Assembly (NCBI RefSeq): GCF_024172085.1
Contig: NZ_JAMZDZ010000001.1
Coordinates: 3,844,001-3,908,000 of the forward strand
Length of the DNA: 64,000 nt
Direction of reading: 5' to 3'
Origin: Hamadaea flava
Lineage (GTDB): Bacteria > Actinomycetota > Actinomycetes > Mycobacteriales > Micromonosporaceae
Positions 9,032 to 18,552 of the stretch are shown one piece after another; the first letter of the stretch is position 1; each line of letters starts with the position of its first letter. Under the pieces are notes generated by a model. The model searched no databases. It saw nothing but the letters and a program-made list of their open reading frames with translations, and was not told where the DNA came from. The position numbers and the translations under genes were made by a program.

Positions 9032-10243
9032 TCACGACGGGTCGGCCCAGCGGTCGTTGGGGATCAGCGGGTACCAGTCGGGCCGCCCCGGATCGCGGTC
9101 GTACGGATACCCGCCCAGCTCTTTGTACAGCTCGGCGTACTCGGCGACCTTGGCGCGGTCCAGGGTCACGCCCAGCCCGGGGCCGTTCGGCACCGCGATG
9201 GTTCCGTCCTGGTAGGACATCAGACCGCCGGTGATGACGTCGTCGCGCAGGTGGTGATAGTGCGCGTCGGCGGCGTACGCCAGATTCGGCAGCACCGCGC
9301 CGAGATGCAGCATGGTCGCGAGCTGGATGCCCAGTTCGCCCGACGAGTGCACGGCCACCCCGAGCTGGAAGGTCTCGCACACCCCGGCCGCCTTGACGCA
9401 GGGCCGGATGCCGCCCCAGAACGTCGTGTCCAGCAGGATCACGTCGACTGCGGGGTCCCGGACGTTGGTGGCCAGCTGTTCGAGGTTGACCACGACCGTG
9501 TTCGTCGCCAGCGGGATGCCGAGGTCGCGCAACTGCCGCATCCCGTTGAGGCCCCAGGTCGGGTCCTCGAGGTAGTCGTTGGGCAGGTCGGCGATCGCCT
9601 GGCCGAAGCGCCGGGCCTGGCCGACGGAGAGCGCGGCGTTCGGGTCGTATCGGAGCCGGTCGCCGGGAACGGCGTCGGCCAGCGCCCGATAGCACTCCAG
9701 CTCGTAGTCGGGGTGGAACACCCCGCCCTTGAGTTTGTGCACGCTGAACCCGTACTGCCGCTTCAGCTCGGCCGCCTCGGCGGCCAACTGCTCCGGCGTA
9801 CGCACCTCGCCCTCGCCGTCGTCGTTGGCGTACCGGAAGAAGAGATAGGAGGCGAACGGCACCTGGTCGCGCAGCTTCCCGCCGAGCAGGTCGTAGACCG
9901 GTACGCCCAAGTGCTGCCCGATCACGTCCAGGCAGGCGAACTCGATGGCGGCGTGCAGTTGGGTGCGGTTGTTGTAGAGGCTGGCCGTCGGGTTGGTGAT
10001 GGCGAATCGCAGCGCCTCCAACTGGAACGGATCATGCCCCTTCAGGTACGCGTTCAGCCCACGGATGGCGGCTTCGGCGCTCTCCCCGCCGCCGCCCAGC
10101 TCGCCGAGGCCGATGAGCCCGGTGTCGGTCTCGACCTCGACGATGGTGCGGACGAACCGGCCCCAGTGGGCGCCGTTGGAATGCCGCAACGGCGCCTGGA
10201 GCGGCACCGTCACGGTGGTGGCCCGGATGTCGGCGATCCTCAC
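9032..10243 (-). CDS. Enolase-superfamily sugar-acid dehydratase, glucarate-dehydratase-like
   Basis: This 403-residue protein belongs to the enolase superfamily. It has the KxK base motif (KLK, 170-172), metal-ligand positions in RYDPNAA (Asp200, Asn202) and LEDP (Glu226), the PLATNTV stretch and a catalytic His in [11 protein letters not shown] (about H299). The layout fits the glucarate dehydratase subgroup, which removes water from an aldarate or aldonate to give a 2-keto-3-deoxy acid. The actual acid may differ from glucarate. The start overlaps the glycosidase stop by four bases (ATGA). No 2-keto-3-deoxy-acid aldolase is in the cluster, so the pathway must be completed elsewhere. Confidence 0.78.
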   Translation of the reverse strand: MRIADIRATTVTVPLQAPLRHSNGAHWGRFVRTIVEVETDTGLIGLGELGGGGESAEAAIRGLNAYLKGHDPFQLEALRFAITNPTASLYNNRTQLHAAIEFACLDVIGQHLGVPVYDLLGGKLRDQVPFASYLFFRYANDDGEGEVRTPEQLAAEAAELKRQYGFSVHKLKGGVFHPDYELECYRALADAVPGDRLRYDPNAALSVGQARRFGQAIADLPNDYLEDPTWGLNGMRQLRDLGIPLATNTVVVNLEQLATNVRDPAVDVILLDTTFWGGIRPCVKAAGVCETFQLGVAVHSSGELGIQLATMLHLGAVLPNLAYAADAHYHHLRDDVITGGLMSYQDGTIAVPNGPGLGVTLDRAKVAEYAELYKELGGYPYDRDPGRPDWYPLIPNDRWADPS

Positions 10244-13200
10244 AGCGCATCCTCCGTAGTGGCCGGTCCGACGGAGGTGGCCAGGTCGACGGAGAGGGCG
10301 ACGAACGCGCCCGCCGGGACGGTCACCCGGATCGCCCCGTCCACCACCGGCGCTTCGACCTGATCGCGTTCGAGCGACGTGCCGAGGTAAGCCCGTTCGA
10401 CGGCTTGCGGTAGGCGTACCAGTGTGGCGACGGAATCAGCCGAGACGGACCGCAGGTAGACCACGAGCGTGTGGCCGCGCAGCGAGCGGCCGAGCGACGA
10501 CACGTGGAGATCGGGATGCTCGATCTCCACGAAGGACATCACGGCGGCGGTGCGGGCGTGGCCCGTGAGCGGCACGGCCAGGAACGGGTCGACGAGACCG
10601 GCGGCCGCGCGGACCCCGGCGTTCGAGTCGCTCGGGCCCGAGGTGATCGCGTAGCGGAAGGTCGTCTCGCCCTGCTGCTGCGCCGGGAAGTTGGTGTCCC
10701 AGATGTTGTTGAGCGCCCAGGAGTAGACGGTGCCGGGCTCCGCCGGATCGGGCCGGACGGTCGGCGGGAAGGGTGCGTAAGGCAGGTACAGCTCGCCGAA
10801 CATGACGAGCGGCGCCTCCAGCGTGGCCCACCCGACGCTCAGCTCGCCGTCGTCGAACTCGACCCAGTGCCGGATCGGCTGCATGTGGTCGGCCGCGCCG
10901 GGGACGGTCGGCGCGGCCGGGCCGCCGAGGCCGCCGGTCAGTTCCCACGCCTTCGGCGCGCCTGTCGCGAACGGGTACGCGAAGAAGACGCTCTCCTTAG
11001 CCGGAGCGCCCCGTTTGTAGAGCGTGTTGGTGATGTCGACGCGCGGCACGCCCGCCGGGAGCGTGATCGTGGTACGCAGCCAGTCGATCCCGTCGCCGTC
11101 GAGCAGGATCTCCAGCGTCTCCCCCGCCGCGGTGCGTTCGGCGCGGCTGATCGACGGCCGGCGGCCCAGCGTACGCCCGGCCAGCAGCGCGTCGTGCTCG
11201 TGCGCCTCGATGTGCCCGCTGAGGTGGTTGATGTGCGGCGCGGTCGAGTACTTGTCGTAGACGTATTGGTTGAGCCCGGCGTACGCGTCCTTGTTGACCA
11301 GCTCGCGACCTGCTCGCTTGTCGAACACGCTGGCGATGACGCCCGCCTTGAGGTCGTACTCCACCCGGAAGTACTCGTTCTCGACGATCGAACCGATCTC
11401 GGCGACGGCGACCGGGCCGGAACCCGGGACGACATCGAACCGGACCGCCCCGAACGCCGGGACGTCGGACGCGGGGAAGATCAGGCGGCGGCCGTAGGGC
11501 CGGGTCGGCCATTCCTCGGGGCGTACCACCTCTTCGTGATGCGGGACGGCCTCGCCGGTCCGTCCATCCACAACGGACACCGCAACGTCGAGTGGGACGG
11601 TGCTGGCCGGGAGGAACGCCGTCGCGACATCGGTCCGCGCCGCCGGTCCGGGATTGTGGATGAGGAACCCGGCCTCGGCGCCCGCCGCGGTTCCGTAGCG
11701 CGCTCCGAGGCGACGAAGACCGGCGTGCCGCAGATCCTCCGCGTCGTCCGCCCCCGAGTACGCCAGCTCGCACTTGCGCGCCCACTGGAGTCCACCGGAG
11801 TCGAACCCGTCCTCGTGGTCGTGCCACGGATTGGCCGCACCCCAGGTGTGCTCGTCGAACAGGCCGAGCTTGTCGTAGACCGCGTCCACCGCCGGGCCGG
11901 CGTCTGCGCCGGCACCGGTGTCGGCCGGGTCAGCCCAGCCTGCCAGTGTGTGCAGGGTTTCCGCGTGGCGGACGGCGTGCTGGGCGCGGCGGGCGTACCC
12001 GAGCGGGCGGGCGCCCGAGCCGAGCCCGTCGGCCCACCAGTCGGTCCAGTCCCCGGTGTGCTCCGGTACGCGATCGCCGAACGACTCCTCGGCGGCGGCG
12101 AAGAACTCCGTGTTCGTGGCCATCCGCAGCCGGGGGTACTCGTAGACGGCGTTCCACTCGCGGATGATCGACGGCGGCAGGATCGACGGCCCGGCGTTGT
12201 CGGCGTTGCCGCCCTGCACCCGCAGATGCAGCAGGTCATGCGGGTACGGCTGACGCGTGATCTGCGCCTCCGGCAGCCCCGACCAGCCGAACGCCTCGGG
12301 ACCGTACGGGAACGGCCGCCCGGCCAACGCGTCCAGGTAGCCGGGCAGCAGGTCGACGGCGGCGGGGAAGCTCTCGGCCAGCCCGACGACGTTGCCCTCC
12401 ATGTACGCCATCCCGTGCGGGGTGTCGGTGAACCACACGAGTACCCGGTTCCCGGCGGGCGACCGCCACCAGAACGGGCGGCCCAGCTCCTGCCCGCCGC
12501 GCAGGAAGGGCACCGACCGCCCGGCCCAGTTGTGCGCGGCGCTCAGGTAGCGGACCCCCGAGGCGGCCAGCGCGTCCACGAACCCGACGACCGCGCCCGG
12601 CACGTCCGTGTGCATGGCGGAGGTGATCGGGATGCCGTGCTCCTCCCGCAACGCGTCGGTGAAACGCAGCAACCGGTGCAGTTCCTCGGTCGAGCAGGCC
12701 TCGGTGTGCAGCTGGAACGGCATCGCGGTCACCTCGACACGACCCGTCCGCGCGAGATCGACGAATCTGTCCACTGCCGACTTGGCGCGCGCTTGGAGCC
12801 AGCGGCGTACCGGGAGCGCGGACTCCACGGTCCATCGGAACCGCGCGTCGTCCGGCCAGTCGTCGGTCTGACCGGCCAGCTCGACCGCCTCGTCGAGATA
12901 CTCCAGGTGGTTGCGCAGCACCACGCCCTGCCGATCGGTGTACCCGATGTCCAGGTGCGAGTGATGCACGACGTAGACCGTCCACTTGCGCTGCGCGGTC
13001 ACGGTCACGCTCGTCTCGCCCAGGTCCTTTTCCTGGAGCTGGTACGCCGTGGGCCGGTCCACCTCGGGCACCCAGAAGTCGTGGCTGGCTCCGTCGGCGA
13101 TGCGCTCGGTCCGCGCCGCCATCGTCGCGGTCACCGACGCGCCCCGCGCCGCCACTCGGACGGCTTGGACCAGGCCGTCGGGAGTCTTCTTGAACAGCGG

Positions 13201-13344
13201 CAGCGGCTGGGCGTACACCTCGACGCCCCGCCCATCGACGCCCCGTCCGGAGAGGACGGGCCGGGTGTGGGTGGCGCGGAGGGTGGCCCGCATGTCGTCG
13301 TAGGTCGGCGAACCGAGGCTCGCGCGCAACAGTCGCGTGGTCAT
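10240..13344 (-). CDS. Glycoside hydrolase family 38-type glycosidase (alpha-mannosidase-like)
   Basis: The 1034-residue protein has the GH38 N-terminal motif [11 protein letters not shown] (127-137; zinc-ligand His and Asp) and a candidate nucleophile Asp247 in HTDVPG. It also has a conserved [10 protein letters not shown] stretch and a long beta-sandwich C-terminal half. Classical GH38 enzymes are zinc-dependent retaining alpha-mannosidases. No signal peptide is seen, so it should act in the cytoplasm on imported oligosaccharides. The ATG is preceded by GAGAGAAAGGCAAGC with good spacing. It heads the catabolic half of the cluster, separated from the ABC genes by a large inverted repeat. Its link to an acid-sugar dehydratase is unusual for a mannosidase, so the true substrate may be different. 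Confidence 0.78.
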   Translation of the reverse strand: MTTRLLRASLGSPTYDDMRATLRATHTRPVLSGRGVDGRGVEVYAQPLPLFKKTPDGLVQAVRVAARGASVTATMAARTERIADGASHDFWVPEVDRPTAYQLQEKDLGETSVTVTAQRKWTVYVVHHSHLDIGYTDRQGVVLRNHLEYLDEAVELAGQTDDWPDDARFRWTVESALPVRRWLQARAKSAVDRFVDLARTGRVEVTAMPFQLHTEACSTEELHRLLRFTDALREEHGIPITSAMHTDVPGAVVGFVDALAASGVRYLSAAHNWAGRSVPFLRGGQELGRPFWWRSPAGNRVLVWFTDTPHGMAYMEGNVVGLAESFPAAVDLLPGYLDALAGRPFPYGPEAFGWSGLPEAQITRQPYPHDLLHLRVQGGNADNAGPSILPPSIIREWNAVYEYPRLRMATNTEFFAAAEESFGDRVPEHTGDWTDWWADGLGSGARPLGYARRAQHAVRHAETLHTLAGWADPADTGAGADAGPAVDAVYDKLGLFDEHTWGAANPWHDHEDGFDSGGLQWARKCELAYSGADDAEDLRHAGLRRLGARYGTAAGAEAGFLIHNPGPAARTDVATAFLPASTVPLDVAVSVVDGRTGEAVPHHEEVVRPEEWPTRPYGRRLIFPASDVPAFGAVRFDVVPGSGPVAVAEIGSIVENEYFRVEYDLKAGVIASVFDKRAGRELVNKDAYAGLNQYVYDKYSTAPHINHLSGHIEAHEHDALLAGRTLGRRPSISRAERTAAGETLEILLDGDGIDWLRTTITLPAGVPRVDITNTLYKRGAPAKESVFFAYPFATGAPKAWELTGGLGGPAAPTVPGAADHMQPIRHWVEFDDGELSVGWATLEAPLVMFGELYLPYAPFPPTVRPDPAEPGTVYSWALNNIWDTNFPAQQQGETTFRYAITSGPSDSNAGVRAAAGLVDPFLAVPLTGHARTAAVMSFVEIEHPDLHVSSLGRSLRGHTLVVYLRSVSADSVATLVRLPQAVERAYLGTSLERDQVEAPVVDGAIRVTVPAGAFVALSVDLATSVGPATTEDAL

Positions 13345-13365
13345 GCTTGCCTTTCTCTCTTGTCC

Positions 13366-13442
13366 CGCCTCCCTCGTTGATCATGGAATTGACCGTGGTC
13401 TCGACGGTGTGTCGGGACCGGAAACTCCATGATCAACGGGGA
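13366..13442. terminator. Large inverted repeat between ABC importer and glycosidase genes
   Basis: CGTTGATCATGGA (13373-13385) pairs perfectly with TCCATGATCAACG (13424-13436). Six further pairs extend it (CCTCCC / GGGAGG, one bulged T). An inner stem, GGTCTCGAC / GTCGGGACC, sits in the loop. It fills the 102-bp gap between the permease and glycosidase genes, both on the minus strand, and may attenuate transcription into the catabolic genes. Confidence 0.55.
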
Positions 13443-13446
13443 GGCG

Positions 13447-14265
13447 TCAGTACTGGCCGAGCGCCAAGCCGCGGGCGAACAGCCGCTGGGTCAGCAGGAA
13501 CAGCAGGATCGTGGGGAGCGAGATGAACAGGCCGGCGGCGAGCACCACCGGGATGGACTTGCCGCCGTACGCGCTCGACAGCGAGCTGACCGCGGTCATG
13601 ATCGGCCGGACCGATTCGCTCTGCGACAGGGTGAGGCCGAAGAGCAGGTCGTTCCAGATGAAGGTGAACTCGAGGATGAAGACCGCCCCGAGCGCGGGCA
13701 GCGCCATCGGCAGGTAGATCCGCCAGAAGATGCGCCAGCTGGACGCCCCGTCCGTCCGCGCCGCCTCATAGATCGTGTACGCGATCCCCGTGAAGAAGTT
13801 GCGCAGCACGAACGCCGCCAGCGGTACGCACACCGCCGTGTAGATGAGGATCAGCCCGGATCGGGTGTCGTAGAGCAGATTGGTGCTGTAGCCGAGGAAC
13901 AGCGGGATGACCAGCATCTGGGTCGGGAAGATCGTCCCGCCGAAGATGAGCATGAACCACCAGAACCCGGCTCGCAGCCGCAGGACGACGATGGCGTACC
14001 CGGCGAGGGCTCCGATCAGCACCCCGGCGGCGGGCGAGACGATCGCGTAGAGAGCGGTGCTCCCGATGCTCTCGCCGAGCTGCGCCGCCTCCCAGGCGAT
14101 CTTGACGTTCTCGACGAAGCCGAACCCGGACGGCGTCCAGATCTTGTCCGCGTCGTACTCCGTGGCCGGTCGAGTGGCGTTGACGAGCAGCAGGTACGTC
14201 GGCAGCAGCCAGATCAGGCCGAGCACCACGAGCACTGCTCTCCGCAGAAAGCCGCTCACGCTCAT
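13447..14265 (-). CDS. Carbohydrate ABC importer permease (MalG type)
   Basis: The 272-residue protein has six transmembrane segments and the cytoplasmic EAA loop EAARTDGASSWRIFWRIYLP (about residues 166-185) that contacts the ATPase. It is the second permease of a CUT1-type sugar importer. The ATG overlaps the stop of the first permease gene (ATGA). No ATPase gene lies in the cluster; actinobacterial CUT1 importers commonly share a housekeeping ATPase such as MsiK, which is probably the case here. Confidence 0.9.
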   Translation of the reverse strand: MSVSGFLRRAVLVVLGLIWLLPTYLLLVNATRPATEYDADKIWTPSGFGFVENVKIAWEAAQLGESIGSTALYAIVSPAAGVLIGALAGYAIVVLRLRAGFWWFMLIFGGTIFPTQMLVIPLFLGYSTNLLYDTRSGLILIYTAVCVPLAAFVLRNFFTGIAYTIYEAARTDGASSWRIFWRIYLPMALPALGAVFILEFTFIWNDLLFGLTLSQSESVRPIMTAVSSLSSAYGGKSIPVVLAAGLFISLPTILLFLLTQRLFARGLALGQY

Positions 14266-15230
14266 GCGAGACCCTCCTTCGACGTGGACATCTGGCGGCG
14301 GAGGTAGACGAACGACACCAGGCCGGTGACGAGGCTGAGCGCGAAGGCGACCGCCGCGCCGTAGCCGTACTCGGCCGAGACGAAGGCGTCGCGATACATG
14401 GTCACGGCCAAGGTCTCGGAGTTGCGGCCCGGACCGCCCTGCGTGGTGACCCAGACGATGTCGAACGTCTTCAGACTCGCCACCAGCGACAGCCCGACCA
14501 CGACCGTGGTCAGGGGCGCGAGCAGCGGCCAGGTGATGCTGCGGAACAGCCGCCAGCCGGACGCCCCGTCCAGCCGGGCCGCCTCCTGCGGCTCCTTCGG
14601 GATCGACTGCAGACCGACCAGGAACAGCAGCGCGTTCACCCCGGCCTGTTGCCAGGTCAGCGCGACGATCATGGCGATGGTGTTGGCCGGTTCCTCGACC
14701 AGGAACCGGGTGTCCGCCCCCGGCAGCCCGAGCGCGCCGAGGAAGTCGTTGGCCGCGCCGCCGGTCTGGAGGATGAAGCCCCAGATCACCGCCAATCCCG
14801 CGCCCGACAAGGCGTACGGGAGGAGGAAGGGCAGCCGGAACCAGGTGCCGCCCTTGATCCCGTAGGACAGGACCGCGATGAGCAGACCGAGCGCGACCGG
14901 CAGGACGGTCGCCCCGACCGCCCACATCAGGGTGTTGCGGACCGAGGTGGTCAGCGCCGGATCGTCGAGGAACCGGCGGAAGTTGTCCAGGCCCACGAAC
15001 GACGCCGGGGTCAACCCGTCGTAGTCGGTGAAGCCCAGATAGACCGTGTAAAGGAAGGGCAGGTAGAGCAGACCGGCGACGATGAGCACGGCCGGCGACA
15101 CGAAGCCGTAGCCGCCGAGGCGGCCGGTCCTGCTGGACCGGCGGCCGCTCGATCCGACGGAGGTCACCCGAACGTCGGCGTGGACCGGGGCATCGGCTAC
15201 CTGGCCGCCCCGGCGGCTACGGATCGTCAT
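14262..15230 (-). CDS. Carbohydrate ABC importer permease (MalF type)
   Basis: The 322-residue protein has a charged cytoplasmic N-terminus (about 40 residues), six transmembrane segments and the EAA loop EAARLDGASGWRLFRSITWP. It pairs with the downstream MalG-type permease to form the channel of a sugar importer. It starts one base after the solute-binding-protein stop, so the genes are co-translated. Substrate by context: an oligosaccharide processed by the GH38-type enzyme. Confidence 0.9.
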   Translation of the reverse strand: MTIRSRRGGQVADAPVHADVRVTSVGSSGRRSSRTGRLGGYGFVSPAVLIVAGLLYLPFLYTVYLGFTDYDGLTPASFVGLDNFRRFLDDPALTTSVRNTLMWAVGATVLPVALGLLIAVLSYGIKGGTWFRLPFLLPYALSGAGLAVIWGFILQTGGAANDFLGALGLPGADTRFLVEEPANTIAMIVALTWQQAGVNALLFLVGLQSIPKEPQEAARLDGASGWRLFRSITWPLLAPLTTVVVGLSLVASLKTFDIVWVTTQGGPGRNSETLAVTMYRDAFVSAEYGYGAAVAFALSLVTGLVSFVYLRRQMSTSKEGLA

Positions 15231-15231
15231 C

Positions 15232-16491
15232 TCACTTACCGGCCTTCGCCCAGTAGTCGTCGGCCGCCTTCTGGAGCGTGGCCAGCTGCTTCTGGTAGTC
15301 CGCGGGCTTGACCGTGAACGCCCCGAAGGCGTCCAGCGCGGCGGTCAGCACCGGAGCCGGCACCAGTTCGAAGAACCGGCTGGCCAGGGCGACGTCCGAA
15401 CCGCCCGCCGATTGGTTGATCGCGTTCAGCGCGGGATCCGGGATGGTGACCTTGGGGTTGGCCGACACGTCGCCGCGCGAGGTCGCCCACTTCTCCTGAG
15501 CCGCCGGCTCCAGCCACCACTGCGCGAACTTCAGGCTCGCCGCCTTGTCCGGAGCCTTGTCCAGCACGCAGAGCGGGCCGCTCTCGAACAGCAGCGTGTT
15601 CTTCGTGTTGGCCGGGTTCAGGTTCGGGATGGTGAACATGCCGTAATCGGTTCCGGGCTTGAGCCCGACCTGGGTCATGCTCGTGTTGAACCAGGTCCCG
15701 AACGGTGCCATCGCGACCTTGCCCGACTTCAGCAGCTCCTGCGGCTCCGTCTTGTCGCCCGGGTCCGACATGTACCCGGAGTCGATCAGCGACTTCCACT
15801 GCTCCATGACCTTGACGACGCCCGGGTCGGTGAACTTCGCCTTGCCGGTGCCGAGGTCGTTGTAGAGCTGCGGGTCCTGCCCGATCAGCAGCTGCTGGAA
15901 CCAGACGAAGCTGAACAGCTGCGAGGTCCCGTAGAACGGGGTGACCCCCTTGGCCTTGAGCTTGACCGCCGCGTCCATCATGTCGGCCCAGGTCTTGGGC
16001 GGCTGCAGACCGGCGTCGTCGAAGACCTTCTTGTTGTAGAACATCACCCAGTACGCGACGTTCAACGGTACGCAGTACTGCTTGCCGTCGAAGGTGTAGT
16101 ACTGCTTCAGCGACTCGGGCAGGTAGCCCTTGCCGACGGCATCGCTCCAGAGCGACGAGGTGTCGGCGACCTGGCCCGCCTTGACGATCTCCGCAAGCTG
16201 CGCGCCGGTGTGCCAGGTGAACAGGTCCGGCTTGACGTTGGTGCGGAAGGACGCCTTGATGAACGCGTCGTAGGTGTTCGCGTCGGTGTATCCGACCGGC
16301 TCCATCCCCAGCCCGATCTGCTGCTGGGACAGGGTGCCGATCTCCTTGAAGTAGGGCGACCAGGCGCCCTTGTCGTTGTAGAGCTTCAGCTGGGTCTTGC
16401 CTTCGGTCTTGGTGTCGCCGCCGGAACCGCAGGCCGACAAGGCCAGGGCCGCGGTGACGACGACCGCCGTGAGCAGTCGCGTACGCCGCAC
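15232..16491 (-). CDS. Extracellular solute-binding lipoprotein of a sugar ABC importer
   Basis: From the chosen GTG the product is 419 residues. It starts with basic residues, a hydrophobic stretch and the lipobox LSAC with Cys21, so it is a membrane-anchored lipoprotein outside the cell. The remainder is a family 1 carbohydrate-binding protein, with the ending DDYWAKAGK. The GTG at 16491 has AAAGGCG eight bases upstream; an earlier in-frame start at 16536 would bury the signal peptide. It captures substrate for the two permeases downstream and lies 13 bp after the GntR regulator gene. Confidence 0.88.
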   Translation of the reverse strand: MRRTRLLTAVVVTAALALSACGSGGDTKTEGKTQLKLYNDKGAWSPYFKEIGTLSQQQIGLGMEPVGYTDANTYDAFIKASFRTNVKPDLFTWHTGAQLAEIVKAGQVADTSSLWSDAVGKGYLPESLKQYYTFDGKQYCVPLNVAYWVMFYNKKVFDDAGLQPPKTWADMMDAAVKLKAKGVTPFYGTSQLFSFVWFQQLLIGQDPQLYNDLGTGKAKFTDPGVVKVMEQWKSLIDSGYMSDPGDKTEPQELLKSGKVAMAPFGTWFNTSMTQVGLKPGTDYGMFTIPNLNPANTKNTLLFESGPLCVLDKAPDKAASLKFAQWWLEPAAQEKWATSRGDVSANPKVTIPDPALNAINQSAGGSDVALASRFFELVPAPVLTAALDAFGAFTVKPADYQKQLATLQKAADDYWAKAGK

Positions 16492-16504
16492 GGTTATCGC
16501 CTTT

Positions 16505-17278
16505 CTAAGGGGACGGTTCGCTCTCCCGCCGGGCATGCTTGGCTGTAACGTCGGCGCGCTCTGTGGGGACGACTTCGTCGTCTCCTCGAGCCAGCGCTAC
16601 CACCGTCTTCACGTCGTCGAGATGACGGCGCATGAGATCACCGGCGAGCTGCGTGTCGCCGGCCTCGATGGCCGCCAGGACGGCGCAGTGCTCGTCGTAG
16701 TCGCGTACCCGGTCGTCGAAGAGCTGGAGGATCTCGCGTTGTTCGCCGGCATGGACGAACAGGAGGGAGTCGACGACCTCGCGCAGCACACCGTGACCGC
16801 TGGCGGCGGCCACCGCCCGGTGGAAGGCCATGTTGGCCTCGTGCAACGCTGCGTCGTCGCCGGGCGCGCCGGCCAGGTGACGTTGCGCCGTGGCGAGCAG
16901 CTCACGCAGATCGGCCAGGCGTTGGGGGTCGCGGCGGGCGGCCGCGAGTCCGGCGAGATAGGGCTCCATCAACGCCCGCGCGTCGAGCAGTTGGATCAAC
17001 TGCTCGCCACGAGGCTCCGGGACGTTCGGGTTCGGCAGGACGAGGCGGTCGACCGCCTCGCTGACGTAGACGCCGGAGCCGTGCCTGATCTCGATCGCCC
17101 CGGTGGTCTGCAGGCGGCGCAGGGACTCCCGCACCGTCGGCATCGCCACCGCGAACCGTTCGGCGAGCGCCCGCGTCGAGGGCAGCCGGTTGCCCGGCTG
17201 GAGTCCCTGGTCGCGGATCAGCTCCATGATCCGTTCGGTCAGCGAGTCGGACAGGCTCTGGCGTACCAGCTCCCCCAT
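16505..17278 (-). CDS. GntR-family (FadR subfamily) transcriptional regulator
   Basis: The 257-residue regulator has an N-terminal winged helix-turn-helix (residues about 8-75; LPSTRALAERFAVAMPTVRE, then GSGVYV) and an all-helical FCD ligand-binding domain, as in sugar-acid responsive GntR proteins. FCD proteins often bind acidic ligands through a metal site, which would suit an aldonate or keto-acid intermediate. It lies between the secreted-protein gene and the importer genes. A 17-bp palindrome upstream of the first gene (18437-18453) is a good candidate operator. Confidence 0.88.
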   Translation of the reverse strand: MGELVRQSLSDSLTERIMELIRDQGLQPGNRLPSTRALAERFAVAMPTVRESLRRLQTTGAIEIRHGSGVYVSEAVDRLVLPNPNVPEPRGEQLIQLLDARALMEPYLAGLAAARRDPQRLADLRELLATAQRHLAGAPGDDAALHEANMAFHRAVAAASGHGVLREVVDSLLFVHAGEQREILQLFDDRVRDYDEHCAVLAAIEAGDTQLAGDLMRRHLDDVKTVVALARGDDEVVPTERADVTAKHARRESEPSP

Positions 17279-17306
17279 CTCGGTCTCCTTCGTAGCTCGG
17301 TCCGCC

Positions 17307-18401
17307 CTAGGGCGCGAGCTGGACTTCGACGAACCGTGGTCGGTACTTGGTCACGTCTTCCAGCACATCGGTGAAGGTCAGGCTGTTGACGTTATAGGTG
17401 ATGACCACTTTGTCGTCACGCCGGAGTTCGGGATGCTCGTGCGCGTTGTAGGTGATCACGTCCGGATCGCCGTAACTGCCGAACAGACCGCTCTCCGGCA
17501 TCGTGTGGAGCAGCCGGCGGTCGCCGAAGGGACCGGTCGGCGTCGGGGCGGTGTAGCCCACGATCTCGTTGCTGAACAAGGTGTTCGTGTCCTGCGTGAC
17601 CAGCAGCCACCGGTCCCGCCAGGGGGTCACGCTGTACTCGTTTCCGACGCCGGCCATGACGCGCGCCGAGTCCTGTTCGGAGGTCGACCACCCGTCGCCG
17701 GTGAAGTACTGCCACGGCCGCCGCAGGTCGTCGCCGGCGACCCGGGCGACGTGCATGTGCTTCGTCAGGCCGAGGTCTTCGACGCCGTGCACATAGGTGT
17801 GTCCGCCGATGCGCTGCAACCAGCTCGCCCACTGCACGTTCGCACCGGACGGCATCGGATGGAGACTCTTGACGGTCAGCGTCGCGACGTCGAACCGGGC
17901 GAGGACGTTCTCCTTCCAGGCCCAGTCCCACATCCCCGGTCCGAACCGCTCGAACCGCAGGAACATCACGTTGAGCGCGCCCGCGCCCAGGTACGCCCCG
18001 CCGAGCCAGTACCAGGAGTCGGCCTGGTCCGGCGACAGGATCGCGGCCGGTTCGGCCGCCGTTCCCCCGTGGATCGTGGTCATCGTGCGGCCACGCTGCA
18101 CGACGAAGGTGTTGTTGACGATCGGGCTGTCCGCCGGCCGGGATCCGTCGGGGTCGACGGTGCCGAGGAACGTGTCGGAGAAGAGCCAGAGCTGACGGTC
18201 GCCGGGGAGCCGGACCGAATAGGTCGAGTCCGCTCCGGTCCAGCCGCGCCCGCTGTTCCCGTATGCCGTGAACGCCTCGGTGAGCCGCTCGGCTGTGCTG
18301 GTGGCGCCGGTCGCGTTTGCCTGCCCGGGGATCGCCAACGCGGCGACCGGGGCGGCGGCCAGCCCGGCGAGCAGAGTACGCCGGGCGACGGGGTGGTCCA
18401 T
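17307..18401 (-). CDS. Exported beta-propeller-like protein (DUF5005/DUF4185-like)
   Basis: The product is 364 residues from ATG 18401, which is preceded by GGAGG at ideal spacing. The N-terminus has twin arginines (PVARRTLLAGLAAAPVAALA), so Tat export is likely. The body is beta-rich with repeats such as RQLWLFSDTFLG and YGDPDVITYN, resembling five-bladed glycosidase-like propellers of the DUF5005/DUF4185 kind. It is the first gene of the sugar cluster and could bind or cleave an external polysaccharide to feed the importer. The catalytic activity is unproven and the family name uncertain. Confidence 0.7.
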   Translation of the reverse strand: MDHPVARRTLLAGLAAAPVAALAIPGQANATGATSTAERLTEAFTAYGNSGRGWTGADSTYSVRLPGDRQLWLFSDTFLGTVDPDGSRPADSPIVNNTFVVQRGRTMTTIHGGTAAEPAAILSPDQADSWYWLGGAYLGAGALNVMFLRFERFGPGMWDWAWKENVLARFDVATLTVKSLHPMPSGANVQWASWLQRIGGHTYVHGVEDLGLTKHMHVARVAGDDLRRPWQYFTGDGWSTSEQDSARVMAGVGNEYSVTPWRDRWLLVTQDTNTLFSNEIVGYTAPTPTGPFGDRRLLHTMPESGLFGSYGDPDVITYNAHEHPELRRDDKVVITYNVNSLTFTDVLEDVTKYRPRFVEVQLAP

Positions 18402-18436
18402 GTGCCGCACCTCCACGTTGAGGGGGTCAAGTGACT

Positions 18437-18453
18437 AAGTGATCAGATCACTT
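18437..18453. promoter_or_regulatory. 17-bp palindrome, candidate GntR operator
   Basis: AAGTGATCAGATCACTT is a perfect palindrome with 8-bp arms around a central A. It lies about 35-52 bp upstream of the first gene of the sugar cluster, where a repressor would block a promoter. The cluster encodes a FadR-type GntR regulator, a family that binds short palindromes of this size. Confidence 0.55.
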
Positions 18454-18497
18454 GTTCACTGCGGCGACAAGAGCCCGCAACAGAGCCGTTATAGAAA

Positions 18498-18523
18498 GAG
18501 CGGCGCCGTTGCCGGCGCCGCTC
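18498..18523 (-). terminator. Rho-independent terminator of murA
   Basis: GAGCGGCGCC (18498-18507) and GGCGCCGCTC (18514-18523) form perfect 10-bp arms with a 6-base loop. On the minus strand the stem is followed by TTTCTATAAC. It lies 30 bp beyond the murA stop. Confidence 0.75.
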
Positions 18524-18552
18524 AGTATTCGCAGGTGATCGCAGGGATGTCG

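Noticed and set aside
10471-13380. 969-codon plus-strand open frame through the glycosidase region
   Set aside because: It is antisense to the GH38-type gene, has repetitive Arg/Gly/Val-rich composition and no domain, and is an effect of GC-rich codon use.
16536-16536. Upstream start for the solute-binding protein
   Set aside because: It would place 15 residues before the signal peptide and has no ribosome-binding site; the GTG at 16491 has one.
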